DNA of 64,000 nt from Demequina soli (lineage in GTDB: Bacteria > Actinomycetota > Actinomycetes > Actinomycetales > Demequinaceae): positions 99,747 to 163,746 of the forward strand of contig NZ_BBLZ01000008.1 of assembly GCF_000971195.1 (NCBI RefSeq), in the 5' to 3' direction. The notes below the pieces were generated by a model. It was not told where the DNA came from, did no database searches, and saw only the letters and a list, made by a program, of their open reading frames with translations. The position numbers were made by a program, and so were the translations under genes. Below are positions 41,741 through 50,858 of this stretch, piece by piece (positions within the stretch are counted from its first letter, which is position 1; every line of letters begins with the position of its first letter).

Positions 41741-42769
41741 GTGCGCAACGTCGGATTCCTGTCGTTCGGGTGGTGGTCGGCCGCCCCGGGCTCGAAGGTG
41801 CGCGACGCCTCGGAGGCGATGCACGACACCATCCGCCTCGCCGAGGCGGCGGAGGACGCCGGGATCGACGGCGCGTGGATCCGCGTGCACCACTTCGAGC
41901 AGTGCCTGTCCTCGCCCTTCCCGCTCCTGGCGGCCATGGGAGCCCGCACCTCGCGCATCGAGCTCGGCACCGGCGTCATCAACATGCGCTACGAGAACCC
42001 GCTGTACATGGCCGAGCTCGCCGCGACCGCGGACCTCGTCGCGAGCGGCAGGCTCCAGCTGGGCGTCTCGCGCGGCAGCCCCGAGCCCGCCGCCGACGGC
42101 CCCGCGACGTTCGGCTACCCGCTCGGGTACGGCGACACGCCCGCCGAGGACGCCGGCCGCCGCATCGCGCGGTTCCGCGAGGCGATCTCCGGCGCCGGCA
42201 TCGCCGAGCCCGGCCCGCGTGCCCACGTGCGCGCCGGCGAGCGGCTGCCCATCCGGCCCCACGCTCCCGGGCTGAGCGAGCGCATCTGGTACGGCGCGGG
42301 CGGCATCGAGTCGGCCCGCCGCACGGGCGAGCTCGGCATGCACCTCATGTCCTCGACGCTCGTGCTCGAGGCCACCGGAGAGCCGCTGGGCGTGGTGCAG
42401 GCGCGCCAGGTCGAGGCGTTCCGGCAGGCCTGGGCCGAGGCCGGCCACGCCGGCGAGCCGCGCGTGTCGGTGTCGCGCTCGATCATGCCGATCGTCGACG
42501 ACATGTCGCGCGTGTACTTCCACCCCTACCTCGAGCGCGACCTCATGGGCGCGAACCGCGACCAGATCGGCGAGATCGACGACACCGTCTCGACGTTCGG
42601 CAAGACCTACGTGGGCGACCTCGACAAGCTCGAGGCCGAGCTGCGCGACGACGAGGCCGTCATGACCGCCGACACCCTCCTCGTGACGGTGCCCAACCAG
42701 CTCGGCGCGGACTTCAACCACACCACGTTCCGCGCGCTCGCCGAGCTGAGGGACCGGCTCGCGGCGTAG
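41741..42769 (+). CDS. LLM-class flavin-dependent oxidoreductase
   Basis: A 342-residue luciferase-like monooxygenase with a TIM barrel: GFLSFGWW near the start, AEAAEDAGIDGAWIRVHHF, SRIELGTGVINMRYENP, LASGRLQLGVSRGSP-type block, and GAGGIESARRTGELG. It would use FMNH2 or F420 with an unknown substrate. GTG 41741 has GAAGGGGG 5 bases upstream. Its stop abuts the stop of the convergent SRPBCC gene with no gap. Confidence 0.88.
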   Translation: MRNVGFLSFGWWSAAPGSKVRDASEAMHDTIRLAEAAEDAGIDGAWIRVHHFEQCLSSPFPLLAAMGARTSRIELGTGVINMRYENPLYMAELAATADLVASGRLQLGVSRGSPEPAADGPATFGYPLGYGDTPAEDAGRRIARFREAISGAGIAEPGPRAHVRAGERLPIRPHAPGLSERIWYGAGGIESARRTGELGMHLMSSTLVLEATGEPLGVVQARQVEAFRQAWAEAGHAGEPRVSVSRSIMPIVDDMSRVYFHPYLERDLMGANRDQIGEIDDTVSTFGKTYVGDLDKLEAELRDDEAVMTADTLLVTVPNQLGADFNHTTFRALAELRDRLAA

Positions 42770-43177
42770 TCAGGCGGCGTCGAGCACCGTGCCCAGGTGC
42801 GCGACCACGAGCGGCCAGCCGTGACCCATGCCCGTGAACCCGGTGAGCCCGATCGGGGTGTCGACGTCGAAGCCCGCGTGCGCGAGCAGCAGCCGCGTGC
42901 CGGCTCCCTCCGGCACGAGCGTCCACGTGATGGTGGAGTCGAGCAGACCCTCGGAGAACGTGTAGGCAAGTGTCCGCGGCTCGTCGACGGCGGTGACCGT
43001 GCACCGCTGGACACCCCAGTCGGGGAAGGTGATGGTGAAGGCACGCCCGACCTCGGGGACGATGTCGCTGGGCGCCCACCACGACTCGAGCAGCGCCGGG
43101 TCGGTGAGCGCGCGCCACACGACGGCGGGCGGGTGCGCGAGGAACTGGTCGACCTCGATGGTCTTGAGCGTGCTCAT
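42770..43177 (-). CDS. SRPBCC (AHSA1/START-fold) domain protein
   Basis: A 135-residue AHSA1-type protein (VDQFLAHPPAVVWRALTDPALLESWW, then TFSEGLLDSTITWTLVPEGAGTRLLLAHAGF). The fold has a large hydrophobic cavity; ligand unknown. It overlaps the ArsR gene by 4 bases (ATGA). ArsR-SRPBCC pairs are very common and the ArsR partner controls the pair. Confidence 0.9.
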   Translation of the reverse strand: MSTLKTIEVDQFLAHPPAVVWRALTDPALLESWWAPSDIVPEVGRAFTITFPDWGVQRCTVTAVDEPRTLAYTFSEGLLDSTITWTLVPEGAGTRLLLAHAGFDVDTPIGLTGFTGMGHGWPLVVAHLGTVLDAA

Positions 43178-43494
43178 GAGGGGCTGTCCTCCTGGGAGTC
43201 GAGGAACGTCGACAGGTCGCGCAGCCGGTCGCGCCAGTAGCGTTCGAAGGGATGGAGCCAGTCGCCCACCTCGGCGAGCGGCGCCGCGGTCAGGCGGTAG
43301 ATGCGCCGCCGGCCCTCGCGCTCCTCGGCGACCAGGCCCGCATCGCGCAGGACCGCGAGATGCTCCGAGACGGCGGGCCTGCCGATCGCGAAGAGCGCGG
43401 CGAGCTCGCCCGCGGCGGCGGGGTGCTCGCGCAGCTCCTCGAGGATGCGCCGCCGCGCGGGGTTGGCGAGGGCGGCGAAGGTGTCGGTGGGCAC
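43174..43494 (-). CDS. ArsR-family repressor
   Basis: A 106-residue winged-helix repressor (FAALANPARRRILEELREHPAAAGELAALF, then IGRPAVSEHLAVLRDAGLV). Cys metal ligands are absent, typical of the non-metal ArsR group linked to SRPBCC proteins. GTG 43494 lies 6 bases after a TATTGT -10, so I reject the longer start at 43599, which would run through promoter and operator. Confidence 0.9.
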   Translation of the reverse strand: MPTDTFAALANPARRRILEELREHPAAAGELAALFAIGRPAVSEHLAVLRDAGLVAEEREGRRRIYRLTAAPLAEVGDWLHPFERYWRDRLRDLSTFLDSQEDSPS

Positions 43495-43500
43495 GCGCCC

Positions 43501-43538
43501 ACAATACGTCGGAAATCTCCGACAGGTCAACATGTTGA
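43501..43538 (-). promoter_or_regulatory. arsR promoter with operator in the spacer
   Basis: On the minus strand TTGACC (43530 to 43525), an 18-base spacer and TATTGT (43506 to 43501) form a strong promoter. The palindrome GTCGGA-AATC-TCCGAC (43508-43523) fills the spacer, and a second perfect palindrome TCAACATGTTGA (43527-43538) overlaps the -35. Transcription would start at the GTG codon. Confidence 0.85.
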
Positions 43539-43622
43539 AGACCTCCCGCAACCTCCCCGCCACCCCGAGCGACACGCCGCGACCATTGCGTCCAGGCACG
43601 ATGCGCCGCTAGCGTCGCGCCC

Positions 43623-43985
43623 ATGACCCGGTTCGTCGCGCGTGCCGCGGGAGCGCTGTCGCTCGCCGCCGGGGCGCTGCTCGCGCTCGCCGGAGCCCTG
43701 TACACCGTGGACGCCTGGCCCGGGGCGGACGACGGCGCACGCGCCCTCATCGGCGCGTGCCTCGTGGTCGGGCTCACCACCGCGGCGGCCGCGATCGTCC
43801 TCGTGCGCGCGCGGAGGTGGGGCTGGGCCGCGGCGGCGGCGCTCGCCTCCACCGTGACCCCCACCGGCTTCGACTACCTCGGCAACGGGCTCGCCCTCGC
43901 CCTCGCGATCGTGTGTGCCGTGCTGGCCCTCGGCGCGCGGCTCGCGCGCGGCGCCCGCTCCCGCGAGCGCGCGGGGGTCCGGTAG
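43623..43985 (+). CDS. Small hydrophobic membrane protein
   Basis: A 120-residue protein with about four membrane helices and an Arg-rich C-terminal tail. Family not recognised. TAGCGT (43610-43615) lies 7 bases before the ATG and supports the start. It is followed by a long bidirectional terminator. Confidence 0.7.
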   Translation: MTRFVARAAGALSLAAGALLALAGALYTVDAWPGADDGARALIGACLVVGLTTAAAAIVLVRARRWGWAAAAALASTVTPTGFDYLGNGLALALAIVCAVLALGARLARGARSRERAGVR

Positions 43986-43990
43986 CGCGT

Positions 43991-44023
43991 GTGCCCGGCC
44001 GAGCGGATCGCTCGACCGGGCAC
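43991..44023. terminator. Bidirectional terminator between convergent genes
   Basis: GTGCCCGG-C-CGAGCG pairs with CGCTCG-A-CCGGGCAC around a GAT loop: 14 paired bases with one mismatch. It lies between the convergent small membrane protein and FAD oxidase genes and can serve both. Confidence 0.85.
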
Positions 44024-44035
44024 CTGGCGTGGACG

Positions 44036-45406
44036 TCAGTCGACGGGATGGCCCGCGGCGAACATCCCCGCAGGGTCGTACACCGCCTTGAGCTCGCGCA
44101 GCCGGGTCACCGAGTCCCCGAAGCCGCGCTCACGGCCCACGTCGCCGTCGATGAACGTCAGCGCGAGGGCCGGGGCGTGCCAGGCATCCATGGCGTGGAC
44201 CAGGGAGTGCACGGCCGCCTGCGCGACGGGCGCGAGCTCGGGCACGGGCACCATGCCGATTCCCGCGAGCAGGTAGTCGCCGTCGAGCGCGCCGACGGCG
44301 CCCGCGCCCTCCGGCCTCCGCGAGGCCGCTCCGCCCACGTGCCTCACCTCGGCGAACGACAGCCCCGGAGTGGCCGTCGCGGCGAGGTGCCACGCGTCGA
44401 CCGCCTCGTCCGAGAACGACGCGAGCATCGCCCCGGTCGAGGCCGCGGGGGTCGGCTCCGGCGGGTCCATGTGCATGTGCACCAGCCCGGCCGCGGGGAT
44501 CCGCGCGAACGTGTCCAGCTCCGGGGCGAGGGCGCGCAGCGGGGCGATGACCCCGGCCGCCGCATCGTCCCCCTCCAGGACCACGCCGTCGATCACCACC
44601 ACGCTGCGACCCGACAGGAACGGCGGCAGCTCCGGGAGCGGCGGGAAGTGCATGATCCGCAGCGAGGTCGAGACGCTCTCCGGCGCCGTACGGGTCCACG
44701 CCGCCCACGCGTGGGCGACCGCGCGGGCCCGCGAGACGTCCCAGAGCAGCATGCCCGCGAAGAGGTCGGCATAGGGCAGCAGGTCGACCTCGATCGAGAC
44801 CACGATGCCGAAGGCCCCCGAACCGCCCCGCACCGCCCAGAACAGCTCGGGGTTCTCGTCGACGCTCGCGCGCACGAGGCGGCCGTCGGCGGTGACGATG
44901 CGCACCGCGCGAACCGCGTTCACGGCCAGCCCGTGGGCGCGCACGAAGAACGACAGCCCCCCGCTGAGCGAGTAACCGACGACGCCGACGTCACCGGCGC
45001 TGCCGTGCATCGCGGTGAGGCCGTGCGGGGCGGCCTCGGCCAGCACGTCGTTCCACTGGGAGCCGCCGAGGGCCCGGGCCGTGCGGGTCGCCGGGTCCAC
45101 GGTCACCCCGCGCAGGCCGGCGAGCGACACGAGGACCGCGTCGGAGAGGTCGGAGTCCGCGAGCGCGCCGGCGCCGTGGCCGGTCGCCTGCGGGGCGACC
45201 CTCAGGCCGACGGCGGCGGCGGCGCGCACGACGGCGACCACGTCGTCGGCCGACTCGGGGCGCGCGACCGCGAACGGCCGCTGGTCGATCGCACGGTTCC
45301 ACGGGAGGCGTGCGTCCTCGTACTCCGCGTCGCCCGGGAGGACGATGCGGTCGCCGAGGAGGCGGCGCAGCTCGTCCGCGACGGCGATGGTGGGCTGGAT
45401 GGTCAC
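44036..45406 (-). CDS. FAD-linked oxidase (BBE/berberine-bridge-like)
   Basis: A 456-residue flavoprotein with an FAD_binding_4 (PCMH) N-terminal half (RPESADDVVAVVRAAAAVGL, APQATGHGAGAL, where the His is the probable covalent FAD site) and a BBE C-terminus (YDPAGMFAAGHPVD). The second, cysteinyl FAD site is missing: the usual GxCxxVG reads GSAGDVGVVG. It should oxidise an alcohol or sugar substrate. GTG 45406 follows GAGGAAC. It is divergent from the LuxR-type regulator. Confidence 0.9.
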   Translation of the reverse strand: MTIQPTIAVADELRRLLGDRIVLPGDAEYEDARLPWNRAIDQRPFAVARPESADDVVAVVRAAAAVGLRVAPQATGHGAGALADSDLSDAVLVSLAGLRGVTVDPATRTARALGGSQWNDVLAEAAPHGLTAMHGSAGDVGVVGYSLSGGLSFFVRAHGLAVNAVRAVRIVTADGRLVRASVDENPELFWAVRGGSGAFGIVVSIEVDLLPYADLFAGMLLWDVSRARAVAHAWAAWTRTAPESVSTSLRIMHFPPLPELPPFLSGRSVVVIDGVVLEGDDAAAGVIAPLRALAPELDTFARIPAAGLVHMHMDPPEPTPAASTGAMLASFSDEAVDAWHLAATATPGLSFAEVRHVGGAASRRPEGAGAVGALDGDYLLAGIGMVPVPELAPVAQAAVHSLVHAMDAWHAPALALTFIDGDVGRERGFGDSVTRLRELKAVYDPAGMFAAGHPVD

Positions 45407-45477
45407 GATGGTGTTCCTCGGGTGTCGATGGGTCCGGTGGACGTCGCCCAGCGTGCGCCGCCGGGGCCCACCGCCGG

Positions 45478-45523
45478 TATCCCGTGACCGCGGGGTTTCT
45501 CGACCCCCCAGAACTGTGGGATA
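45478..45523. promoter_or_regulatory. Dyad in the FAD oxidase / LuxR divergent region
   Basis: TATCCC (45478-45483) and GGGATA (45518-45523) form a spaced inverted repeat, enclosing GGGGTTTCTCGACCCC. It lies 35 bases before the regulator ATG and could be the shared operator of the divergent pair. Confidence 0.4.
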
Positions 45524-45557
45524 GCGGGACGAAACGGACACGCGCACACTGGTGGTC

Positions 45558-46691
45558 ATGCCGAGCCCGACCTCTGCCCAGCTCGCGCTGGGGCGTGCCC
45601 GCAGCGACGTCGATGTCATCTCGCGCGCCGGGCTCCCGCTCCACCGTTTCCTTGACGAGGCCACCCAGGCCATCGAACGGGCCCTGCCGATGGTGGGGGG
45701 CTGCGTCGCCACGCTCGACCCCGCGACGGCGATGGTGTCGAACAGCTGGAAGTTCTCCACGTTCGCCGGCCGCAACGAGGCCGACGTCCAGTGGGCGCAG
45801 GTCGAGTACGGCGCGGACGACCCGACCTCGTTCCAGACCCTGATCCGCACGGGCACGGGCGCCGTCGGCATGCACCGCGCGACACACGGCGCGGTCGAGA
45901 CCTCGGTGCGCATGGCCGAGGTCATGCTCCCCTGCTACGACTTCCACGACGAGGCACGCACCGTGCTCCGGGACCGCCACGGCGCGTGGGGCGTCATCGC
46001 CGTGTTCCGCGGCGCGGGCGACGCCCCGTTCGAGGCGCAGGAGCTGGCGGCGCTCGCCGAGATGGCGCCGGCCCTCACCCGCGGGATCAGGGTCGGGACG
46101 CTCGCCCAGGCGGGGGCCACGCGCTCCGACTGCCCGAGCGGTCCGGCGGTGATGATCGTCGACGGGCGCGACCGCCTGGTGCAGGCGAGCGCGGGCGCGG
46201 CGACCCACCTCGAGCAGCTGGCCATGTCGCCGGGGGCGGCCGACCCGCTGTCGCTGGTGCACGCCCTGGTCACCGCGGCGCGGCGGCTCGCGCGGGGCGA
46301 GGCGGACCTGCCGCCGCGGGCACGCGTGCGGACCGCCGAGGGGATCTGGCTCGTGCTGCACGCGTCTCCGCTCGGAGGGGCCGGGGACCGCGCGGGCGAC
46401 GTCGTGGTGACCATCGAGGAGGCCCGCCCGCAGGAGGTGATCGAGCTGGTGGCCGACGTGTTCGGCCTCACGGCCCGCGAGCGCGACGTCACGGCGCACG
46501 TGCTGCGCGGGGCGGACACCAAGGAGATCGCGGCCGCGATGCACGTGTCCCCGTACACCGTGCAGGATCACCTCAAGTCGATCTTCGACAAGGCGGGCGT
46601 CGCGAGCAGGCGCGAGCTGGTGTCCCGCGTCTACTTCGACCAGTACATGCCGCGCAGGCTCGAGGAGGGCGCCGGTCGCCTCGGCGCGTGA
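45558..46691 (+). CDS. GAF-like sensor with LuxR-type HTH
   Basis: A 377-residue regulator: an N-terminal GAF-like domain (about residues 20-180), a PAS-like middle (VMIVDGRDRLVQASAGAATHLEQL) and a C-terminal LuxR helix-turn-helix (LTARERDVTAHVLRGADTKEIA, then SPYTVQDHLKSIFDKAGV). This type commonly sits divergent to FAD oxidases in actinobacteria and probably controls the neighbour. ATG 45558 is preferred over GTG 45552. Confidence 0.88.
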   Translation: MPSPTSAQLALGRARSDVDVISRAGLPLHRFLDEATQAIERALPMVGGCVATLDPATAMVSNSWKFSTFAGRNEADVQWAQVEYGADDPTSFQTLIRTGTGAVGMHRATHGAVETSVRMAEVMLPCYDFHDEARTVLRDRHGAWGVIAVFRGAGDAPFEAQELAALAEMAPALTRGIRVGTLAQAGATRSDCPSGPAVMIVDGRDRLVQASAGAATHLEQLAMSPGAADPLSLVHALVTAARRLARGEADLPPRARVRTAEGIWLVLHASPLGGAGDRAGDVVVTIEEARPQEVIELVADVFGLTARERDVTAHVLRGADTKEIAAAMHVSPYTVQDHLKSIFDKAGVASRRELVSRVYFDQYMPRRLEEGAGRLGA

Positions 46692-46704
46692 CGACGGGCG
46701 GCCG

Positions 46705-47004
46705 TCAGGCGGGAGCCTCGATCTCCCGGTAGTGGGGCACGGGCGGCAGCGCGACGTAGAACGGGTGCAGCAGGCGGCGCCACTCCTGGTAGTCCGCCGA
46801 TCCCCGGAACCCCACCTCGTGGTCCTCGACCGTCTCCCACTCGACCGTGAGCAGGTAGGTCGAGGGGTCCTCGACCCCGCGCAGCAGCGAGTGGGAACGA
46901 TGCCCGGGCTGGCGCGCGATGAGCGGCTCGGCCGCGCGGAACGCGGCCTCGTAGTCGGCCTCGCGCCCGGGGTGGACGCGCAGCACCACGGACTCGACGA
47001 TCAC
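46705..47004 (-). CDS. Antibiotic-biosynthesis-monooxygenase-like dimeric barrel protein
   Basis: A 99-residue ferredoxin-like alpha/beta barrel protein (VESVVLRVHPGREADYEAAF, HRSHSLLRGVEDPSTYLL, WETVEDHEVGFRGS). ABM-type proteins act in quinone or polyketide oxidation or heme handling; the role is not clear here. GTG 47004 overlaps the kinase gene stop (GTGA). Confidence 0.85.
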   Translation of the reverse strand: MIVESVVLRVHPGREADYEAAFRAAEPLIARQPGHRSHSLLRGVEDPSTYLLTVEWETVEDHEVGFRGSADYQEWRRLLHPFYVALPPVPHYREIEAPA

Positions 47005-47672
47005 GCGACCTCCTCGCTCGCGGGGCGCACGAGCACGGGTGCGCGGACGTCCTCGTGATCCACGACGACGTCGGCGCGCTCGAGCGGGCGGCAGAACGCG
47101 CGATAGTGACGGTGCGCCAGCGTGTAGCGCAGGTTGGCGGGCGCCTCGGGGTCCGGGTCCGAGCCGTCGCGCGCGGCCATGCGGCGGTAGCGCTCGGGCT
47201 CGGAGGCCTCGAGGAAGATCACGTGGTCCAGCGCGTCCGCCAGCTCGGGGCGCTGGAGCATGACGCCGTCGAGCAGCAGGGTCGCGCGCGACGGGGCGAG
47301 CTGCCACGGCTCGTCGAGCGCGCGGTCGGCGCCGAGGTCCAGGGATCGCGTCCGGTACAGGCCCGAGCCGCCCGGACCCAGCCGGTCGAGCAGGTCGCGG
47401 CGGACCCGGTCGATGTCGAACGCATCCTCGGTGTACCCGCGCCACGAGTCGCGGCCCTGCCGGTAGCGGTGCTCGCGAGGGTGGTGGAAGTCGTCGAGGC
47501 TCGCCTCGATCACGGGCAGCCCGCGTGCGCGCAGCACCGCGGCGAGCTGGGCGCGCAGCGTGGTCTTGCCGGCGCCGTCCGCGCCGTCGATCCCCACGCG
47601 GCACGGGTGACCCAGGGACGATGCGCGGGTCGCCACCGCATCGGCGAGCGCGGCGAGCAGCCCGTCCCGCAT
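47001..47672 (-). CDS. Uridine kinase-like P-loop kinase
   Basis: A 223-residue nucleoside-kinase-like protein: Walker A GADGAGKTT, ASLDDFHHPREHRY (acceptor-binding strand), TLLLDGVMLQRPEL and a lid with RYRRMAARD. Actinobacterial homologues are annotated as uridine kinases, but the phosphate acceptor is unproven. It has GGGGAGGG before the ATG, and TAGCGT further up suggests a promoter with a short leader. It carries GGACGATGCG at 47616 (read antisense as Ala-Ser-Ser). Confidence 0.82.
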   Translation of the reverse strand: MRDGLLAALADAVATRASSLGHPCRVGIDGADGAGKTTLRAQLAAVLRARGLPVIEASLDDFHHPREHRYRQGRDSWRGYTEDAFDIDRVRRDLLDRLGPGGSGLYRTRSLDLGADRALDEPWQLAPSRATLLLDGVMLQRPELADALDHVIFLEASEPERYRRMAARDGSDPDPEAPANLRYTLAHRHYRAFCRPLERADVVVDHEDVRAPVLVRPASEEVA

Positions 47673-47693
47673 CGTGCCCTCCCCTCGCGAACG

Positions 47694-48398
47694 CTAGGCG
47701 GTCGCGAGCAGGTTCTTGATGGCCGAGGTGAAGAACGCGAGCCCGTCGACGCCGGTGCGGCCGCCCTCGCGCGAGTCGGGTCCGAAGCCGGCCTCGACCG
47801 CGTGCTCGGGGTGGGGCATGAGGCCCACGACGTTGCCGCGCTCGTTGGTGATGCCGGCGATGTCGCGGCGCGAGCCGTTGGGGTTCCAGCCGACGTAGCG
47901 GAACGCGACGCGACCCTCGGCCTCGAGCATGTCGAGCGTGTAGTCGTCCGCGACGTACTGGCCGTCCTGGTTCTTCAGCGGGATGACGATCTCCTCGCCG
48001 TCCCGGTACTCGGACGTCCAGGAGGTCTCCGCGTTCTCGACGCGCAGCGTCTGGTCGCGGCAGATGAAGTGCAGGTGCTCGTTCTTGATCATCGAGCCGG
48101 GCAGGAGGTGGACCTCGGTGAGGACCTGGAAGCCGTTGCAGATGCCCAGCACGGGCATGCCGCCGTGCGCCGCGTCGACCACCTTGTCCATGATGGGCGC
48201 GAAGCGCGCGATCGCGCCGGCGCGCAGGTAGTCGCCGTACGAGAAGCCGCCGGGCAGCACCACGGCGTCGACGTCCTGAAGGTCGCCGTCGTTGTGCCAC
48301 AGCGGAACGGCCTCGGCGCCCGCGAGGCGCACCGCGCGCGAGGCGTCGCGGTCGTCGAGCGTCCCCGGGAAGGTGACGACGCCGATGCGCGCGGTCAC
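47694..48398 (-). CDS. purQ: Phosphoribosylformylglycinamidine synthase subunit PurQ
   Basis: The 234-residue glutaminase subunit supplies ammonia to PurL. Triad: Cys in [11 protein letters not shown], His and Glu in MPHPEHAVE; also [20 protein letters not shown]. It overlaps purS by 4 bases. Its partner purL lies about 27 kb downstream on the same strand. Confidence 0.97.
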   Translation of the reverse strand: MTARIGVVTFPGTLDDRDASRAVRLAGAEAVPLWHNDGDLQDVDAVVLPGGFSYGDYLRAGAIARFAPIMDKVVDAAHGGMPVLGICNGFQVLTEVHLLPGSMIKNEHLHFICRDQTLRVENAETSWTSEYRDGEEIVIPLKNQDGQYVADDYTLDMLEAEGRVAFRYVGWNPNGSRRDIAGITNERGNVVGLMPHPEHAVEAGFGPDSREGGRTGVDGLAFFTSAIKNLLATA

Positions 48399-48652
48399 GC
48401 CGTCTCCTGCGCGACCGTCACCTCGACGACGTCCTCGATGACGGGGTTGCTCAGCATCGTCTCGGCCGCCTGGCGGACCTTCGCGAGGACCTCATCGGTC
48501 ACCTCACCGTCGACGGTGAGCTCGAAGCGCTTGCCCTGACGGACCTGCGCGATGCCGTCGAACCCGAGGCGGGGAAGCGCGGCGCCGACCGCCTTGCCCT
48601 GCGGGTCGAGGATCTCGGGCTTGGGCATGACGTGGACGAGGATCGTGGCCAT
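48395..48652 (-). CDS. purS: Phosphoribosylformylglycinamidine synthase subunit PurS
   Basis: An 85-residue PurS, needed to hold PurQ and PurL together ([26 protein letters not shown], then VRQGKRFEL and [22 protein letters not shown]). TAGACT (48660-48665, minus) leaves 7 bases to the ATG, so the transcript is probably leaderless. Confidence 0.96.
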   Translation of the reverse strand: MATILVHVMPKPEILDPQGKAVGAALPRLGFDGIAQVRQGKRFELTVDGEVTDEVLAKVRQAAETMLSNPVIEDVVEVTVAQETA

Positions 48653-48732
48653 GGGCGGCAGTCTACCGGCGGCCGCCCATGCCCGAGGCGCGTCCCGAGT
48701 ACCCTTGACCGTCGCCCGAACGGAGGCCCCCG

Positions 48733-49440
48733 ATGCACGCCCTCATCACCGCCGTCGCCACCGACGAGATCCTCGAGCAGGCGCTCGGCACGCTGCGCGT
48801 GGTCCTCGAGTACCTCGGCACCGTCGCGTTCGCGATCTCCGGGGCGGTCGCCGCGAGCCGCCGCCGCATGGACCTGGTCGGCGCGGTCGTGCTGGCGAGC
48901 CTCGTCGCGGTCGGCGGAGGGACGATGCGCGACCTCCTCCTGCGCCAGCCCGTCTTCTGGATCGAGAAGCCCGCGCTGGTGATCGTCGCGATCGCGACGG
49001 CCCTCGCGATCGCGCCGTTCGCGCGCCGCCGCGACCTCGGCGCCTTCGCCCGCCACCGCATCGTCGAGTACTCCGACGCGGCGGGCCTCGCGATCTTCGT
49101 CGTCATCGGCACCGGCATCGCGCTCGACGTGGGCGCGAGCCCCGTCGCGGCGATGATCGTCGGAGTCGCGAACGGCGTCGGCGGCGGCATCCTGCGCGAC
49201 CTCTTCGCCGCGCAGGTGCCCGAAGTGTTCTGGAACGGCCAGCTCTACGCGACCGCCGCGTTGGGAGGCGCCCTCGCCTACTGGGCGATGTGGGCGGCGG
49301 GCATGCCGCCGCTGGTGGTGTTCTGGGTGCCGCTGCTCGTCATCCTGGTGCTGCGGGGGCTGTCGCTCACGCGCGGATGGGGCGTGCCGTCGGTCGCGAC
49401 GGTGCAGAAGCGCGAGCTGCAGACCGAGAGCCACGCGTAG
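48733..49440 (+). CDS. TRIC-family cation channel (UPF0126)
   Basis: A 235-residue, seven-helix membrane protein with two repeats, each holding the family motif: GGGTMRDLLLRQPVFW and GGGILRDLFAAQVPEVF. Bacterial TRIC proteins are trimeric potassium-type channels. A TACCCT box near 48700 and a ribosome site GGAGG precede ATG 48733. Confidence 0.92.
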   Translation: MHALITAVATDEILEQALGTLRVVLEYLGTVAFAISGAVAASRRRMDLVGAVVLASLVAVGGGTMRDLLLRQPVFWIEKPALVIVAIATALAIAPFARRRDLGAFARHRIVEYSDAAGLAIFVVIGTGIALDVGASPVAAMIVGVANGVGGGILRDLFAAQVPEVFWNGQLYATAALGGALAYWAMWAAGMPPLVVFWVPLLVILVLRGLSLTRGWGVPSVATVQKRELQTESHA

Positions 49441-49443
49441 CGC

Positions 49444-49932
49444 TCAGCAGATCCACCCGTAGGTGAGCTCGCGGTCCGTGAGCCACGTCTCGAGGTTGCC
49501 CGAGTCGGAGCGCCAGTAGGCGAATCCACCCTCGTAGACGGTCAGCGTGCCCACGTCGTCTCCCGGGCCGGGCGCGGCGACCGCGGGCAGGACGAGGCGC
49601 ATCGTCCCCCCGCCCATGCCGCCGGACGGTGCGGCGGGCGGCGCGGGGAACGCGGCGAGGTCATCCGGTTCGAACGGGTACCAGGTGACCCCGCCATGCG
49701 CGATCGGCTCGGTGCCGCACGCCGGGTAGCCCACCACGCCCGCGACGGTCTCGATCCACGCGCCGGGGACACCCAGGTCCTGGCCGTCACCGTGCGCCGT
49801 CGGTCCGGCCTCGCCGGTGCCCGAGGTGGTGCCGGGCGGCGCGCACGCGGACAGCACCGTCCCGAGCACCAACGCCGCGACGAGCGCGACCACGGCCACC
49901 AGCGGCATGCGTCCCATGTCGGTAGGACGCAT
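49444..49932 (-). CDS. Lipoprotein of unknown function
   Basis: A 162-residue protein with a lipoprotein signal ending in LSAC (Cys30 from this start) and an extracytoplasmic domain with two Cys (YPACGTEP and the C-terminal WIC) that may pair. Family unknown. The start is uncertain: ATG 49932, 49917 and 49908 are all in frame, and the first two sit in or beside a 12-bp hairpin. Confidence 0.7.
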   Translation of the reverse strand: MRPTDMGRMPLVAVVALVAALVLGTVLSACAPPGTTSGTGEAGPTAHGDGQDLGVPGAWIETVAGVVGYPACGTEPIAHGGVTWYPFEPDDLAAFPAPPAAPSGGMGGGTMRLVLPAVAAPGPGDDVGTLTVYEGGFAYWRSDSGNLETWLTDRELTYGWIC

Positions 49933-49936
49933 GCCG
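49903..49936. promoter_or_regulatory. 12-bp hairpin over the lipoprotein start codons
   Basis: CGGCATGCGTCC (49903-49914) and GGACGCATGCCG (49925-49936) are perfect inverted repeats around a 10-base loop. Two candidate start codons are in the arms and one in the loop, so folding of the mRNA could mask initiation. Confidence 0.6.
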
Positions 49937-49961
49937 GCCGGATTCCGTTGGGTCGGACGCG

Positions 49962-50858
49962 TCAGTGCTTGGCCAGCCGGTCGAAGGCCTCGAGGTAGCG
50001 GCCGCGCGTACGCTCGACCACGTCGGTCGGTAGCGCGGGCGGCGGCACGTCGGAGGCCTTGTCCCAGCCCGACTCGGGCGAGGTCAGCCAGTCGCGCACG
50101 AACTGCTTGTCGTAGCTCGGCTGCGCGTGGCCCGGCTCCCAGCCGTCGGCCGGCCAGAACCGGCTCGAGTCGGGGGTCAGGACCTCGTCGCCGAGGATGA
50201 TCGCGCCCGAGCCGTCGCGGCCGAACTCGAACTTGGTGTCGGCGAGGATGATGCCCTTGCTCGCGGCGATCTCGTGGGCGCGCGTGTAGAGCGCCAGGGT
50301 GAGGTCGCGCAGCGCGGTCGCGTCCTCGAGGCCGATGAGCGCGACGACGGCGTCGAAGTCGACGTTCTCGTCGTGCTCGCCCACCTCGGCCTTGGTGGCC
50401 GGGGTGAAGATCGGCTCGGGAAGGCGCGAGCCGTCGACCAGCCCGGCGGGCAGCGGGATGCCGCAGACCGTGCCGGATGCGCGGTACTCCGCGAGGCCGG
50501 AGCCCGTGAGGTAGCCGCGCGCGACGCACTCGACGGGGAACATGTCGAGGCGCTTGCACACCATCGCGCGGCCCTCGACCTCGGCGGGCACGGGCGCCTC
50601 GACGGTGTGGTTGGCGACGATGTCGATGACCTGGTCGAACCACCACAGGCTCAGGCCCGTGAGGATGCCGCCCTTGCCGGGGATCTCCGTCGGGAGCACC
50701 CAGTCGTACGCGCTGATGCGGTCGGACGCGACCACGAGCACCACGTCGCCGCGCGGGTGCTCACCGACCGGCTCGTACAGGTCGCGGACCTTGCCGGAGT
50801 AGACATGGCGCCAGCCCTCGAGCTCGAGGTGCGTGGGCGGGGTGGCGTGGCCGGGCAT
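49962..50858 (-). CDS. purC: Phosphoribosylaminoimidazole-succinocarboxamide synthase PurC
   Basis: A 298-residue SAICAR synthetase that joins aspartate to CAIR using ATP. Motifs: [52 protein letters not shown] and [11 protein letters not shown]. It is the longer actinobacterial/yeast-like form. It starts within the purD stop (TGATG). Confidence 0.97.
   Translation of the reverse strand: MPGHATPPTHLELEGWRHVYSGKVRDLYEPVGEHPRGDVVLVVASDRISAYDWVLPTEIPGKGGILTGLSLWWFDQVIDIVANHTVEAPVPAEVEGRAMVCKRLDMFPVECVARGYLTGSGLAEYRASGTVCGIPLPAGLVDGSRLPEPIFTPATKAEVGEHDENVDFDAVVALIGLEDATALRDLTLALYTRAHEIAASKGIILADTKFEFGRDGSGAIILGDEVLTPDSSRFWPADGWEPGHAQPSYDKQFVRDWLTSPESGWDKASDVPPPALPTDVVERTRGRYLEAFDRLAKH

Noticed and set aside
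44036-45925. Longer 629-residue version of the FAD oxidase
   Set aside because: The extra N-terminus overlaps the divergent regulator gene and has no homology; GTG 45406 has a ribosome site.
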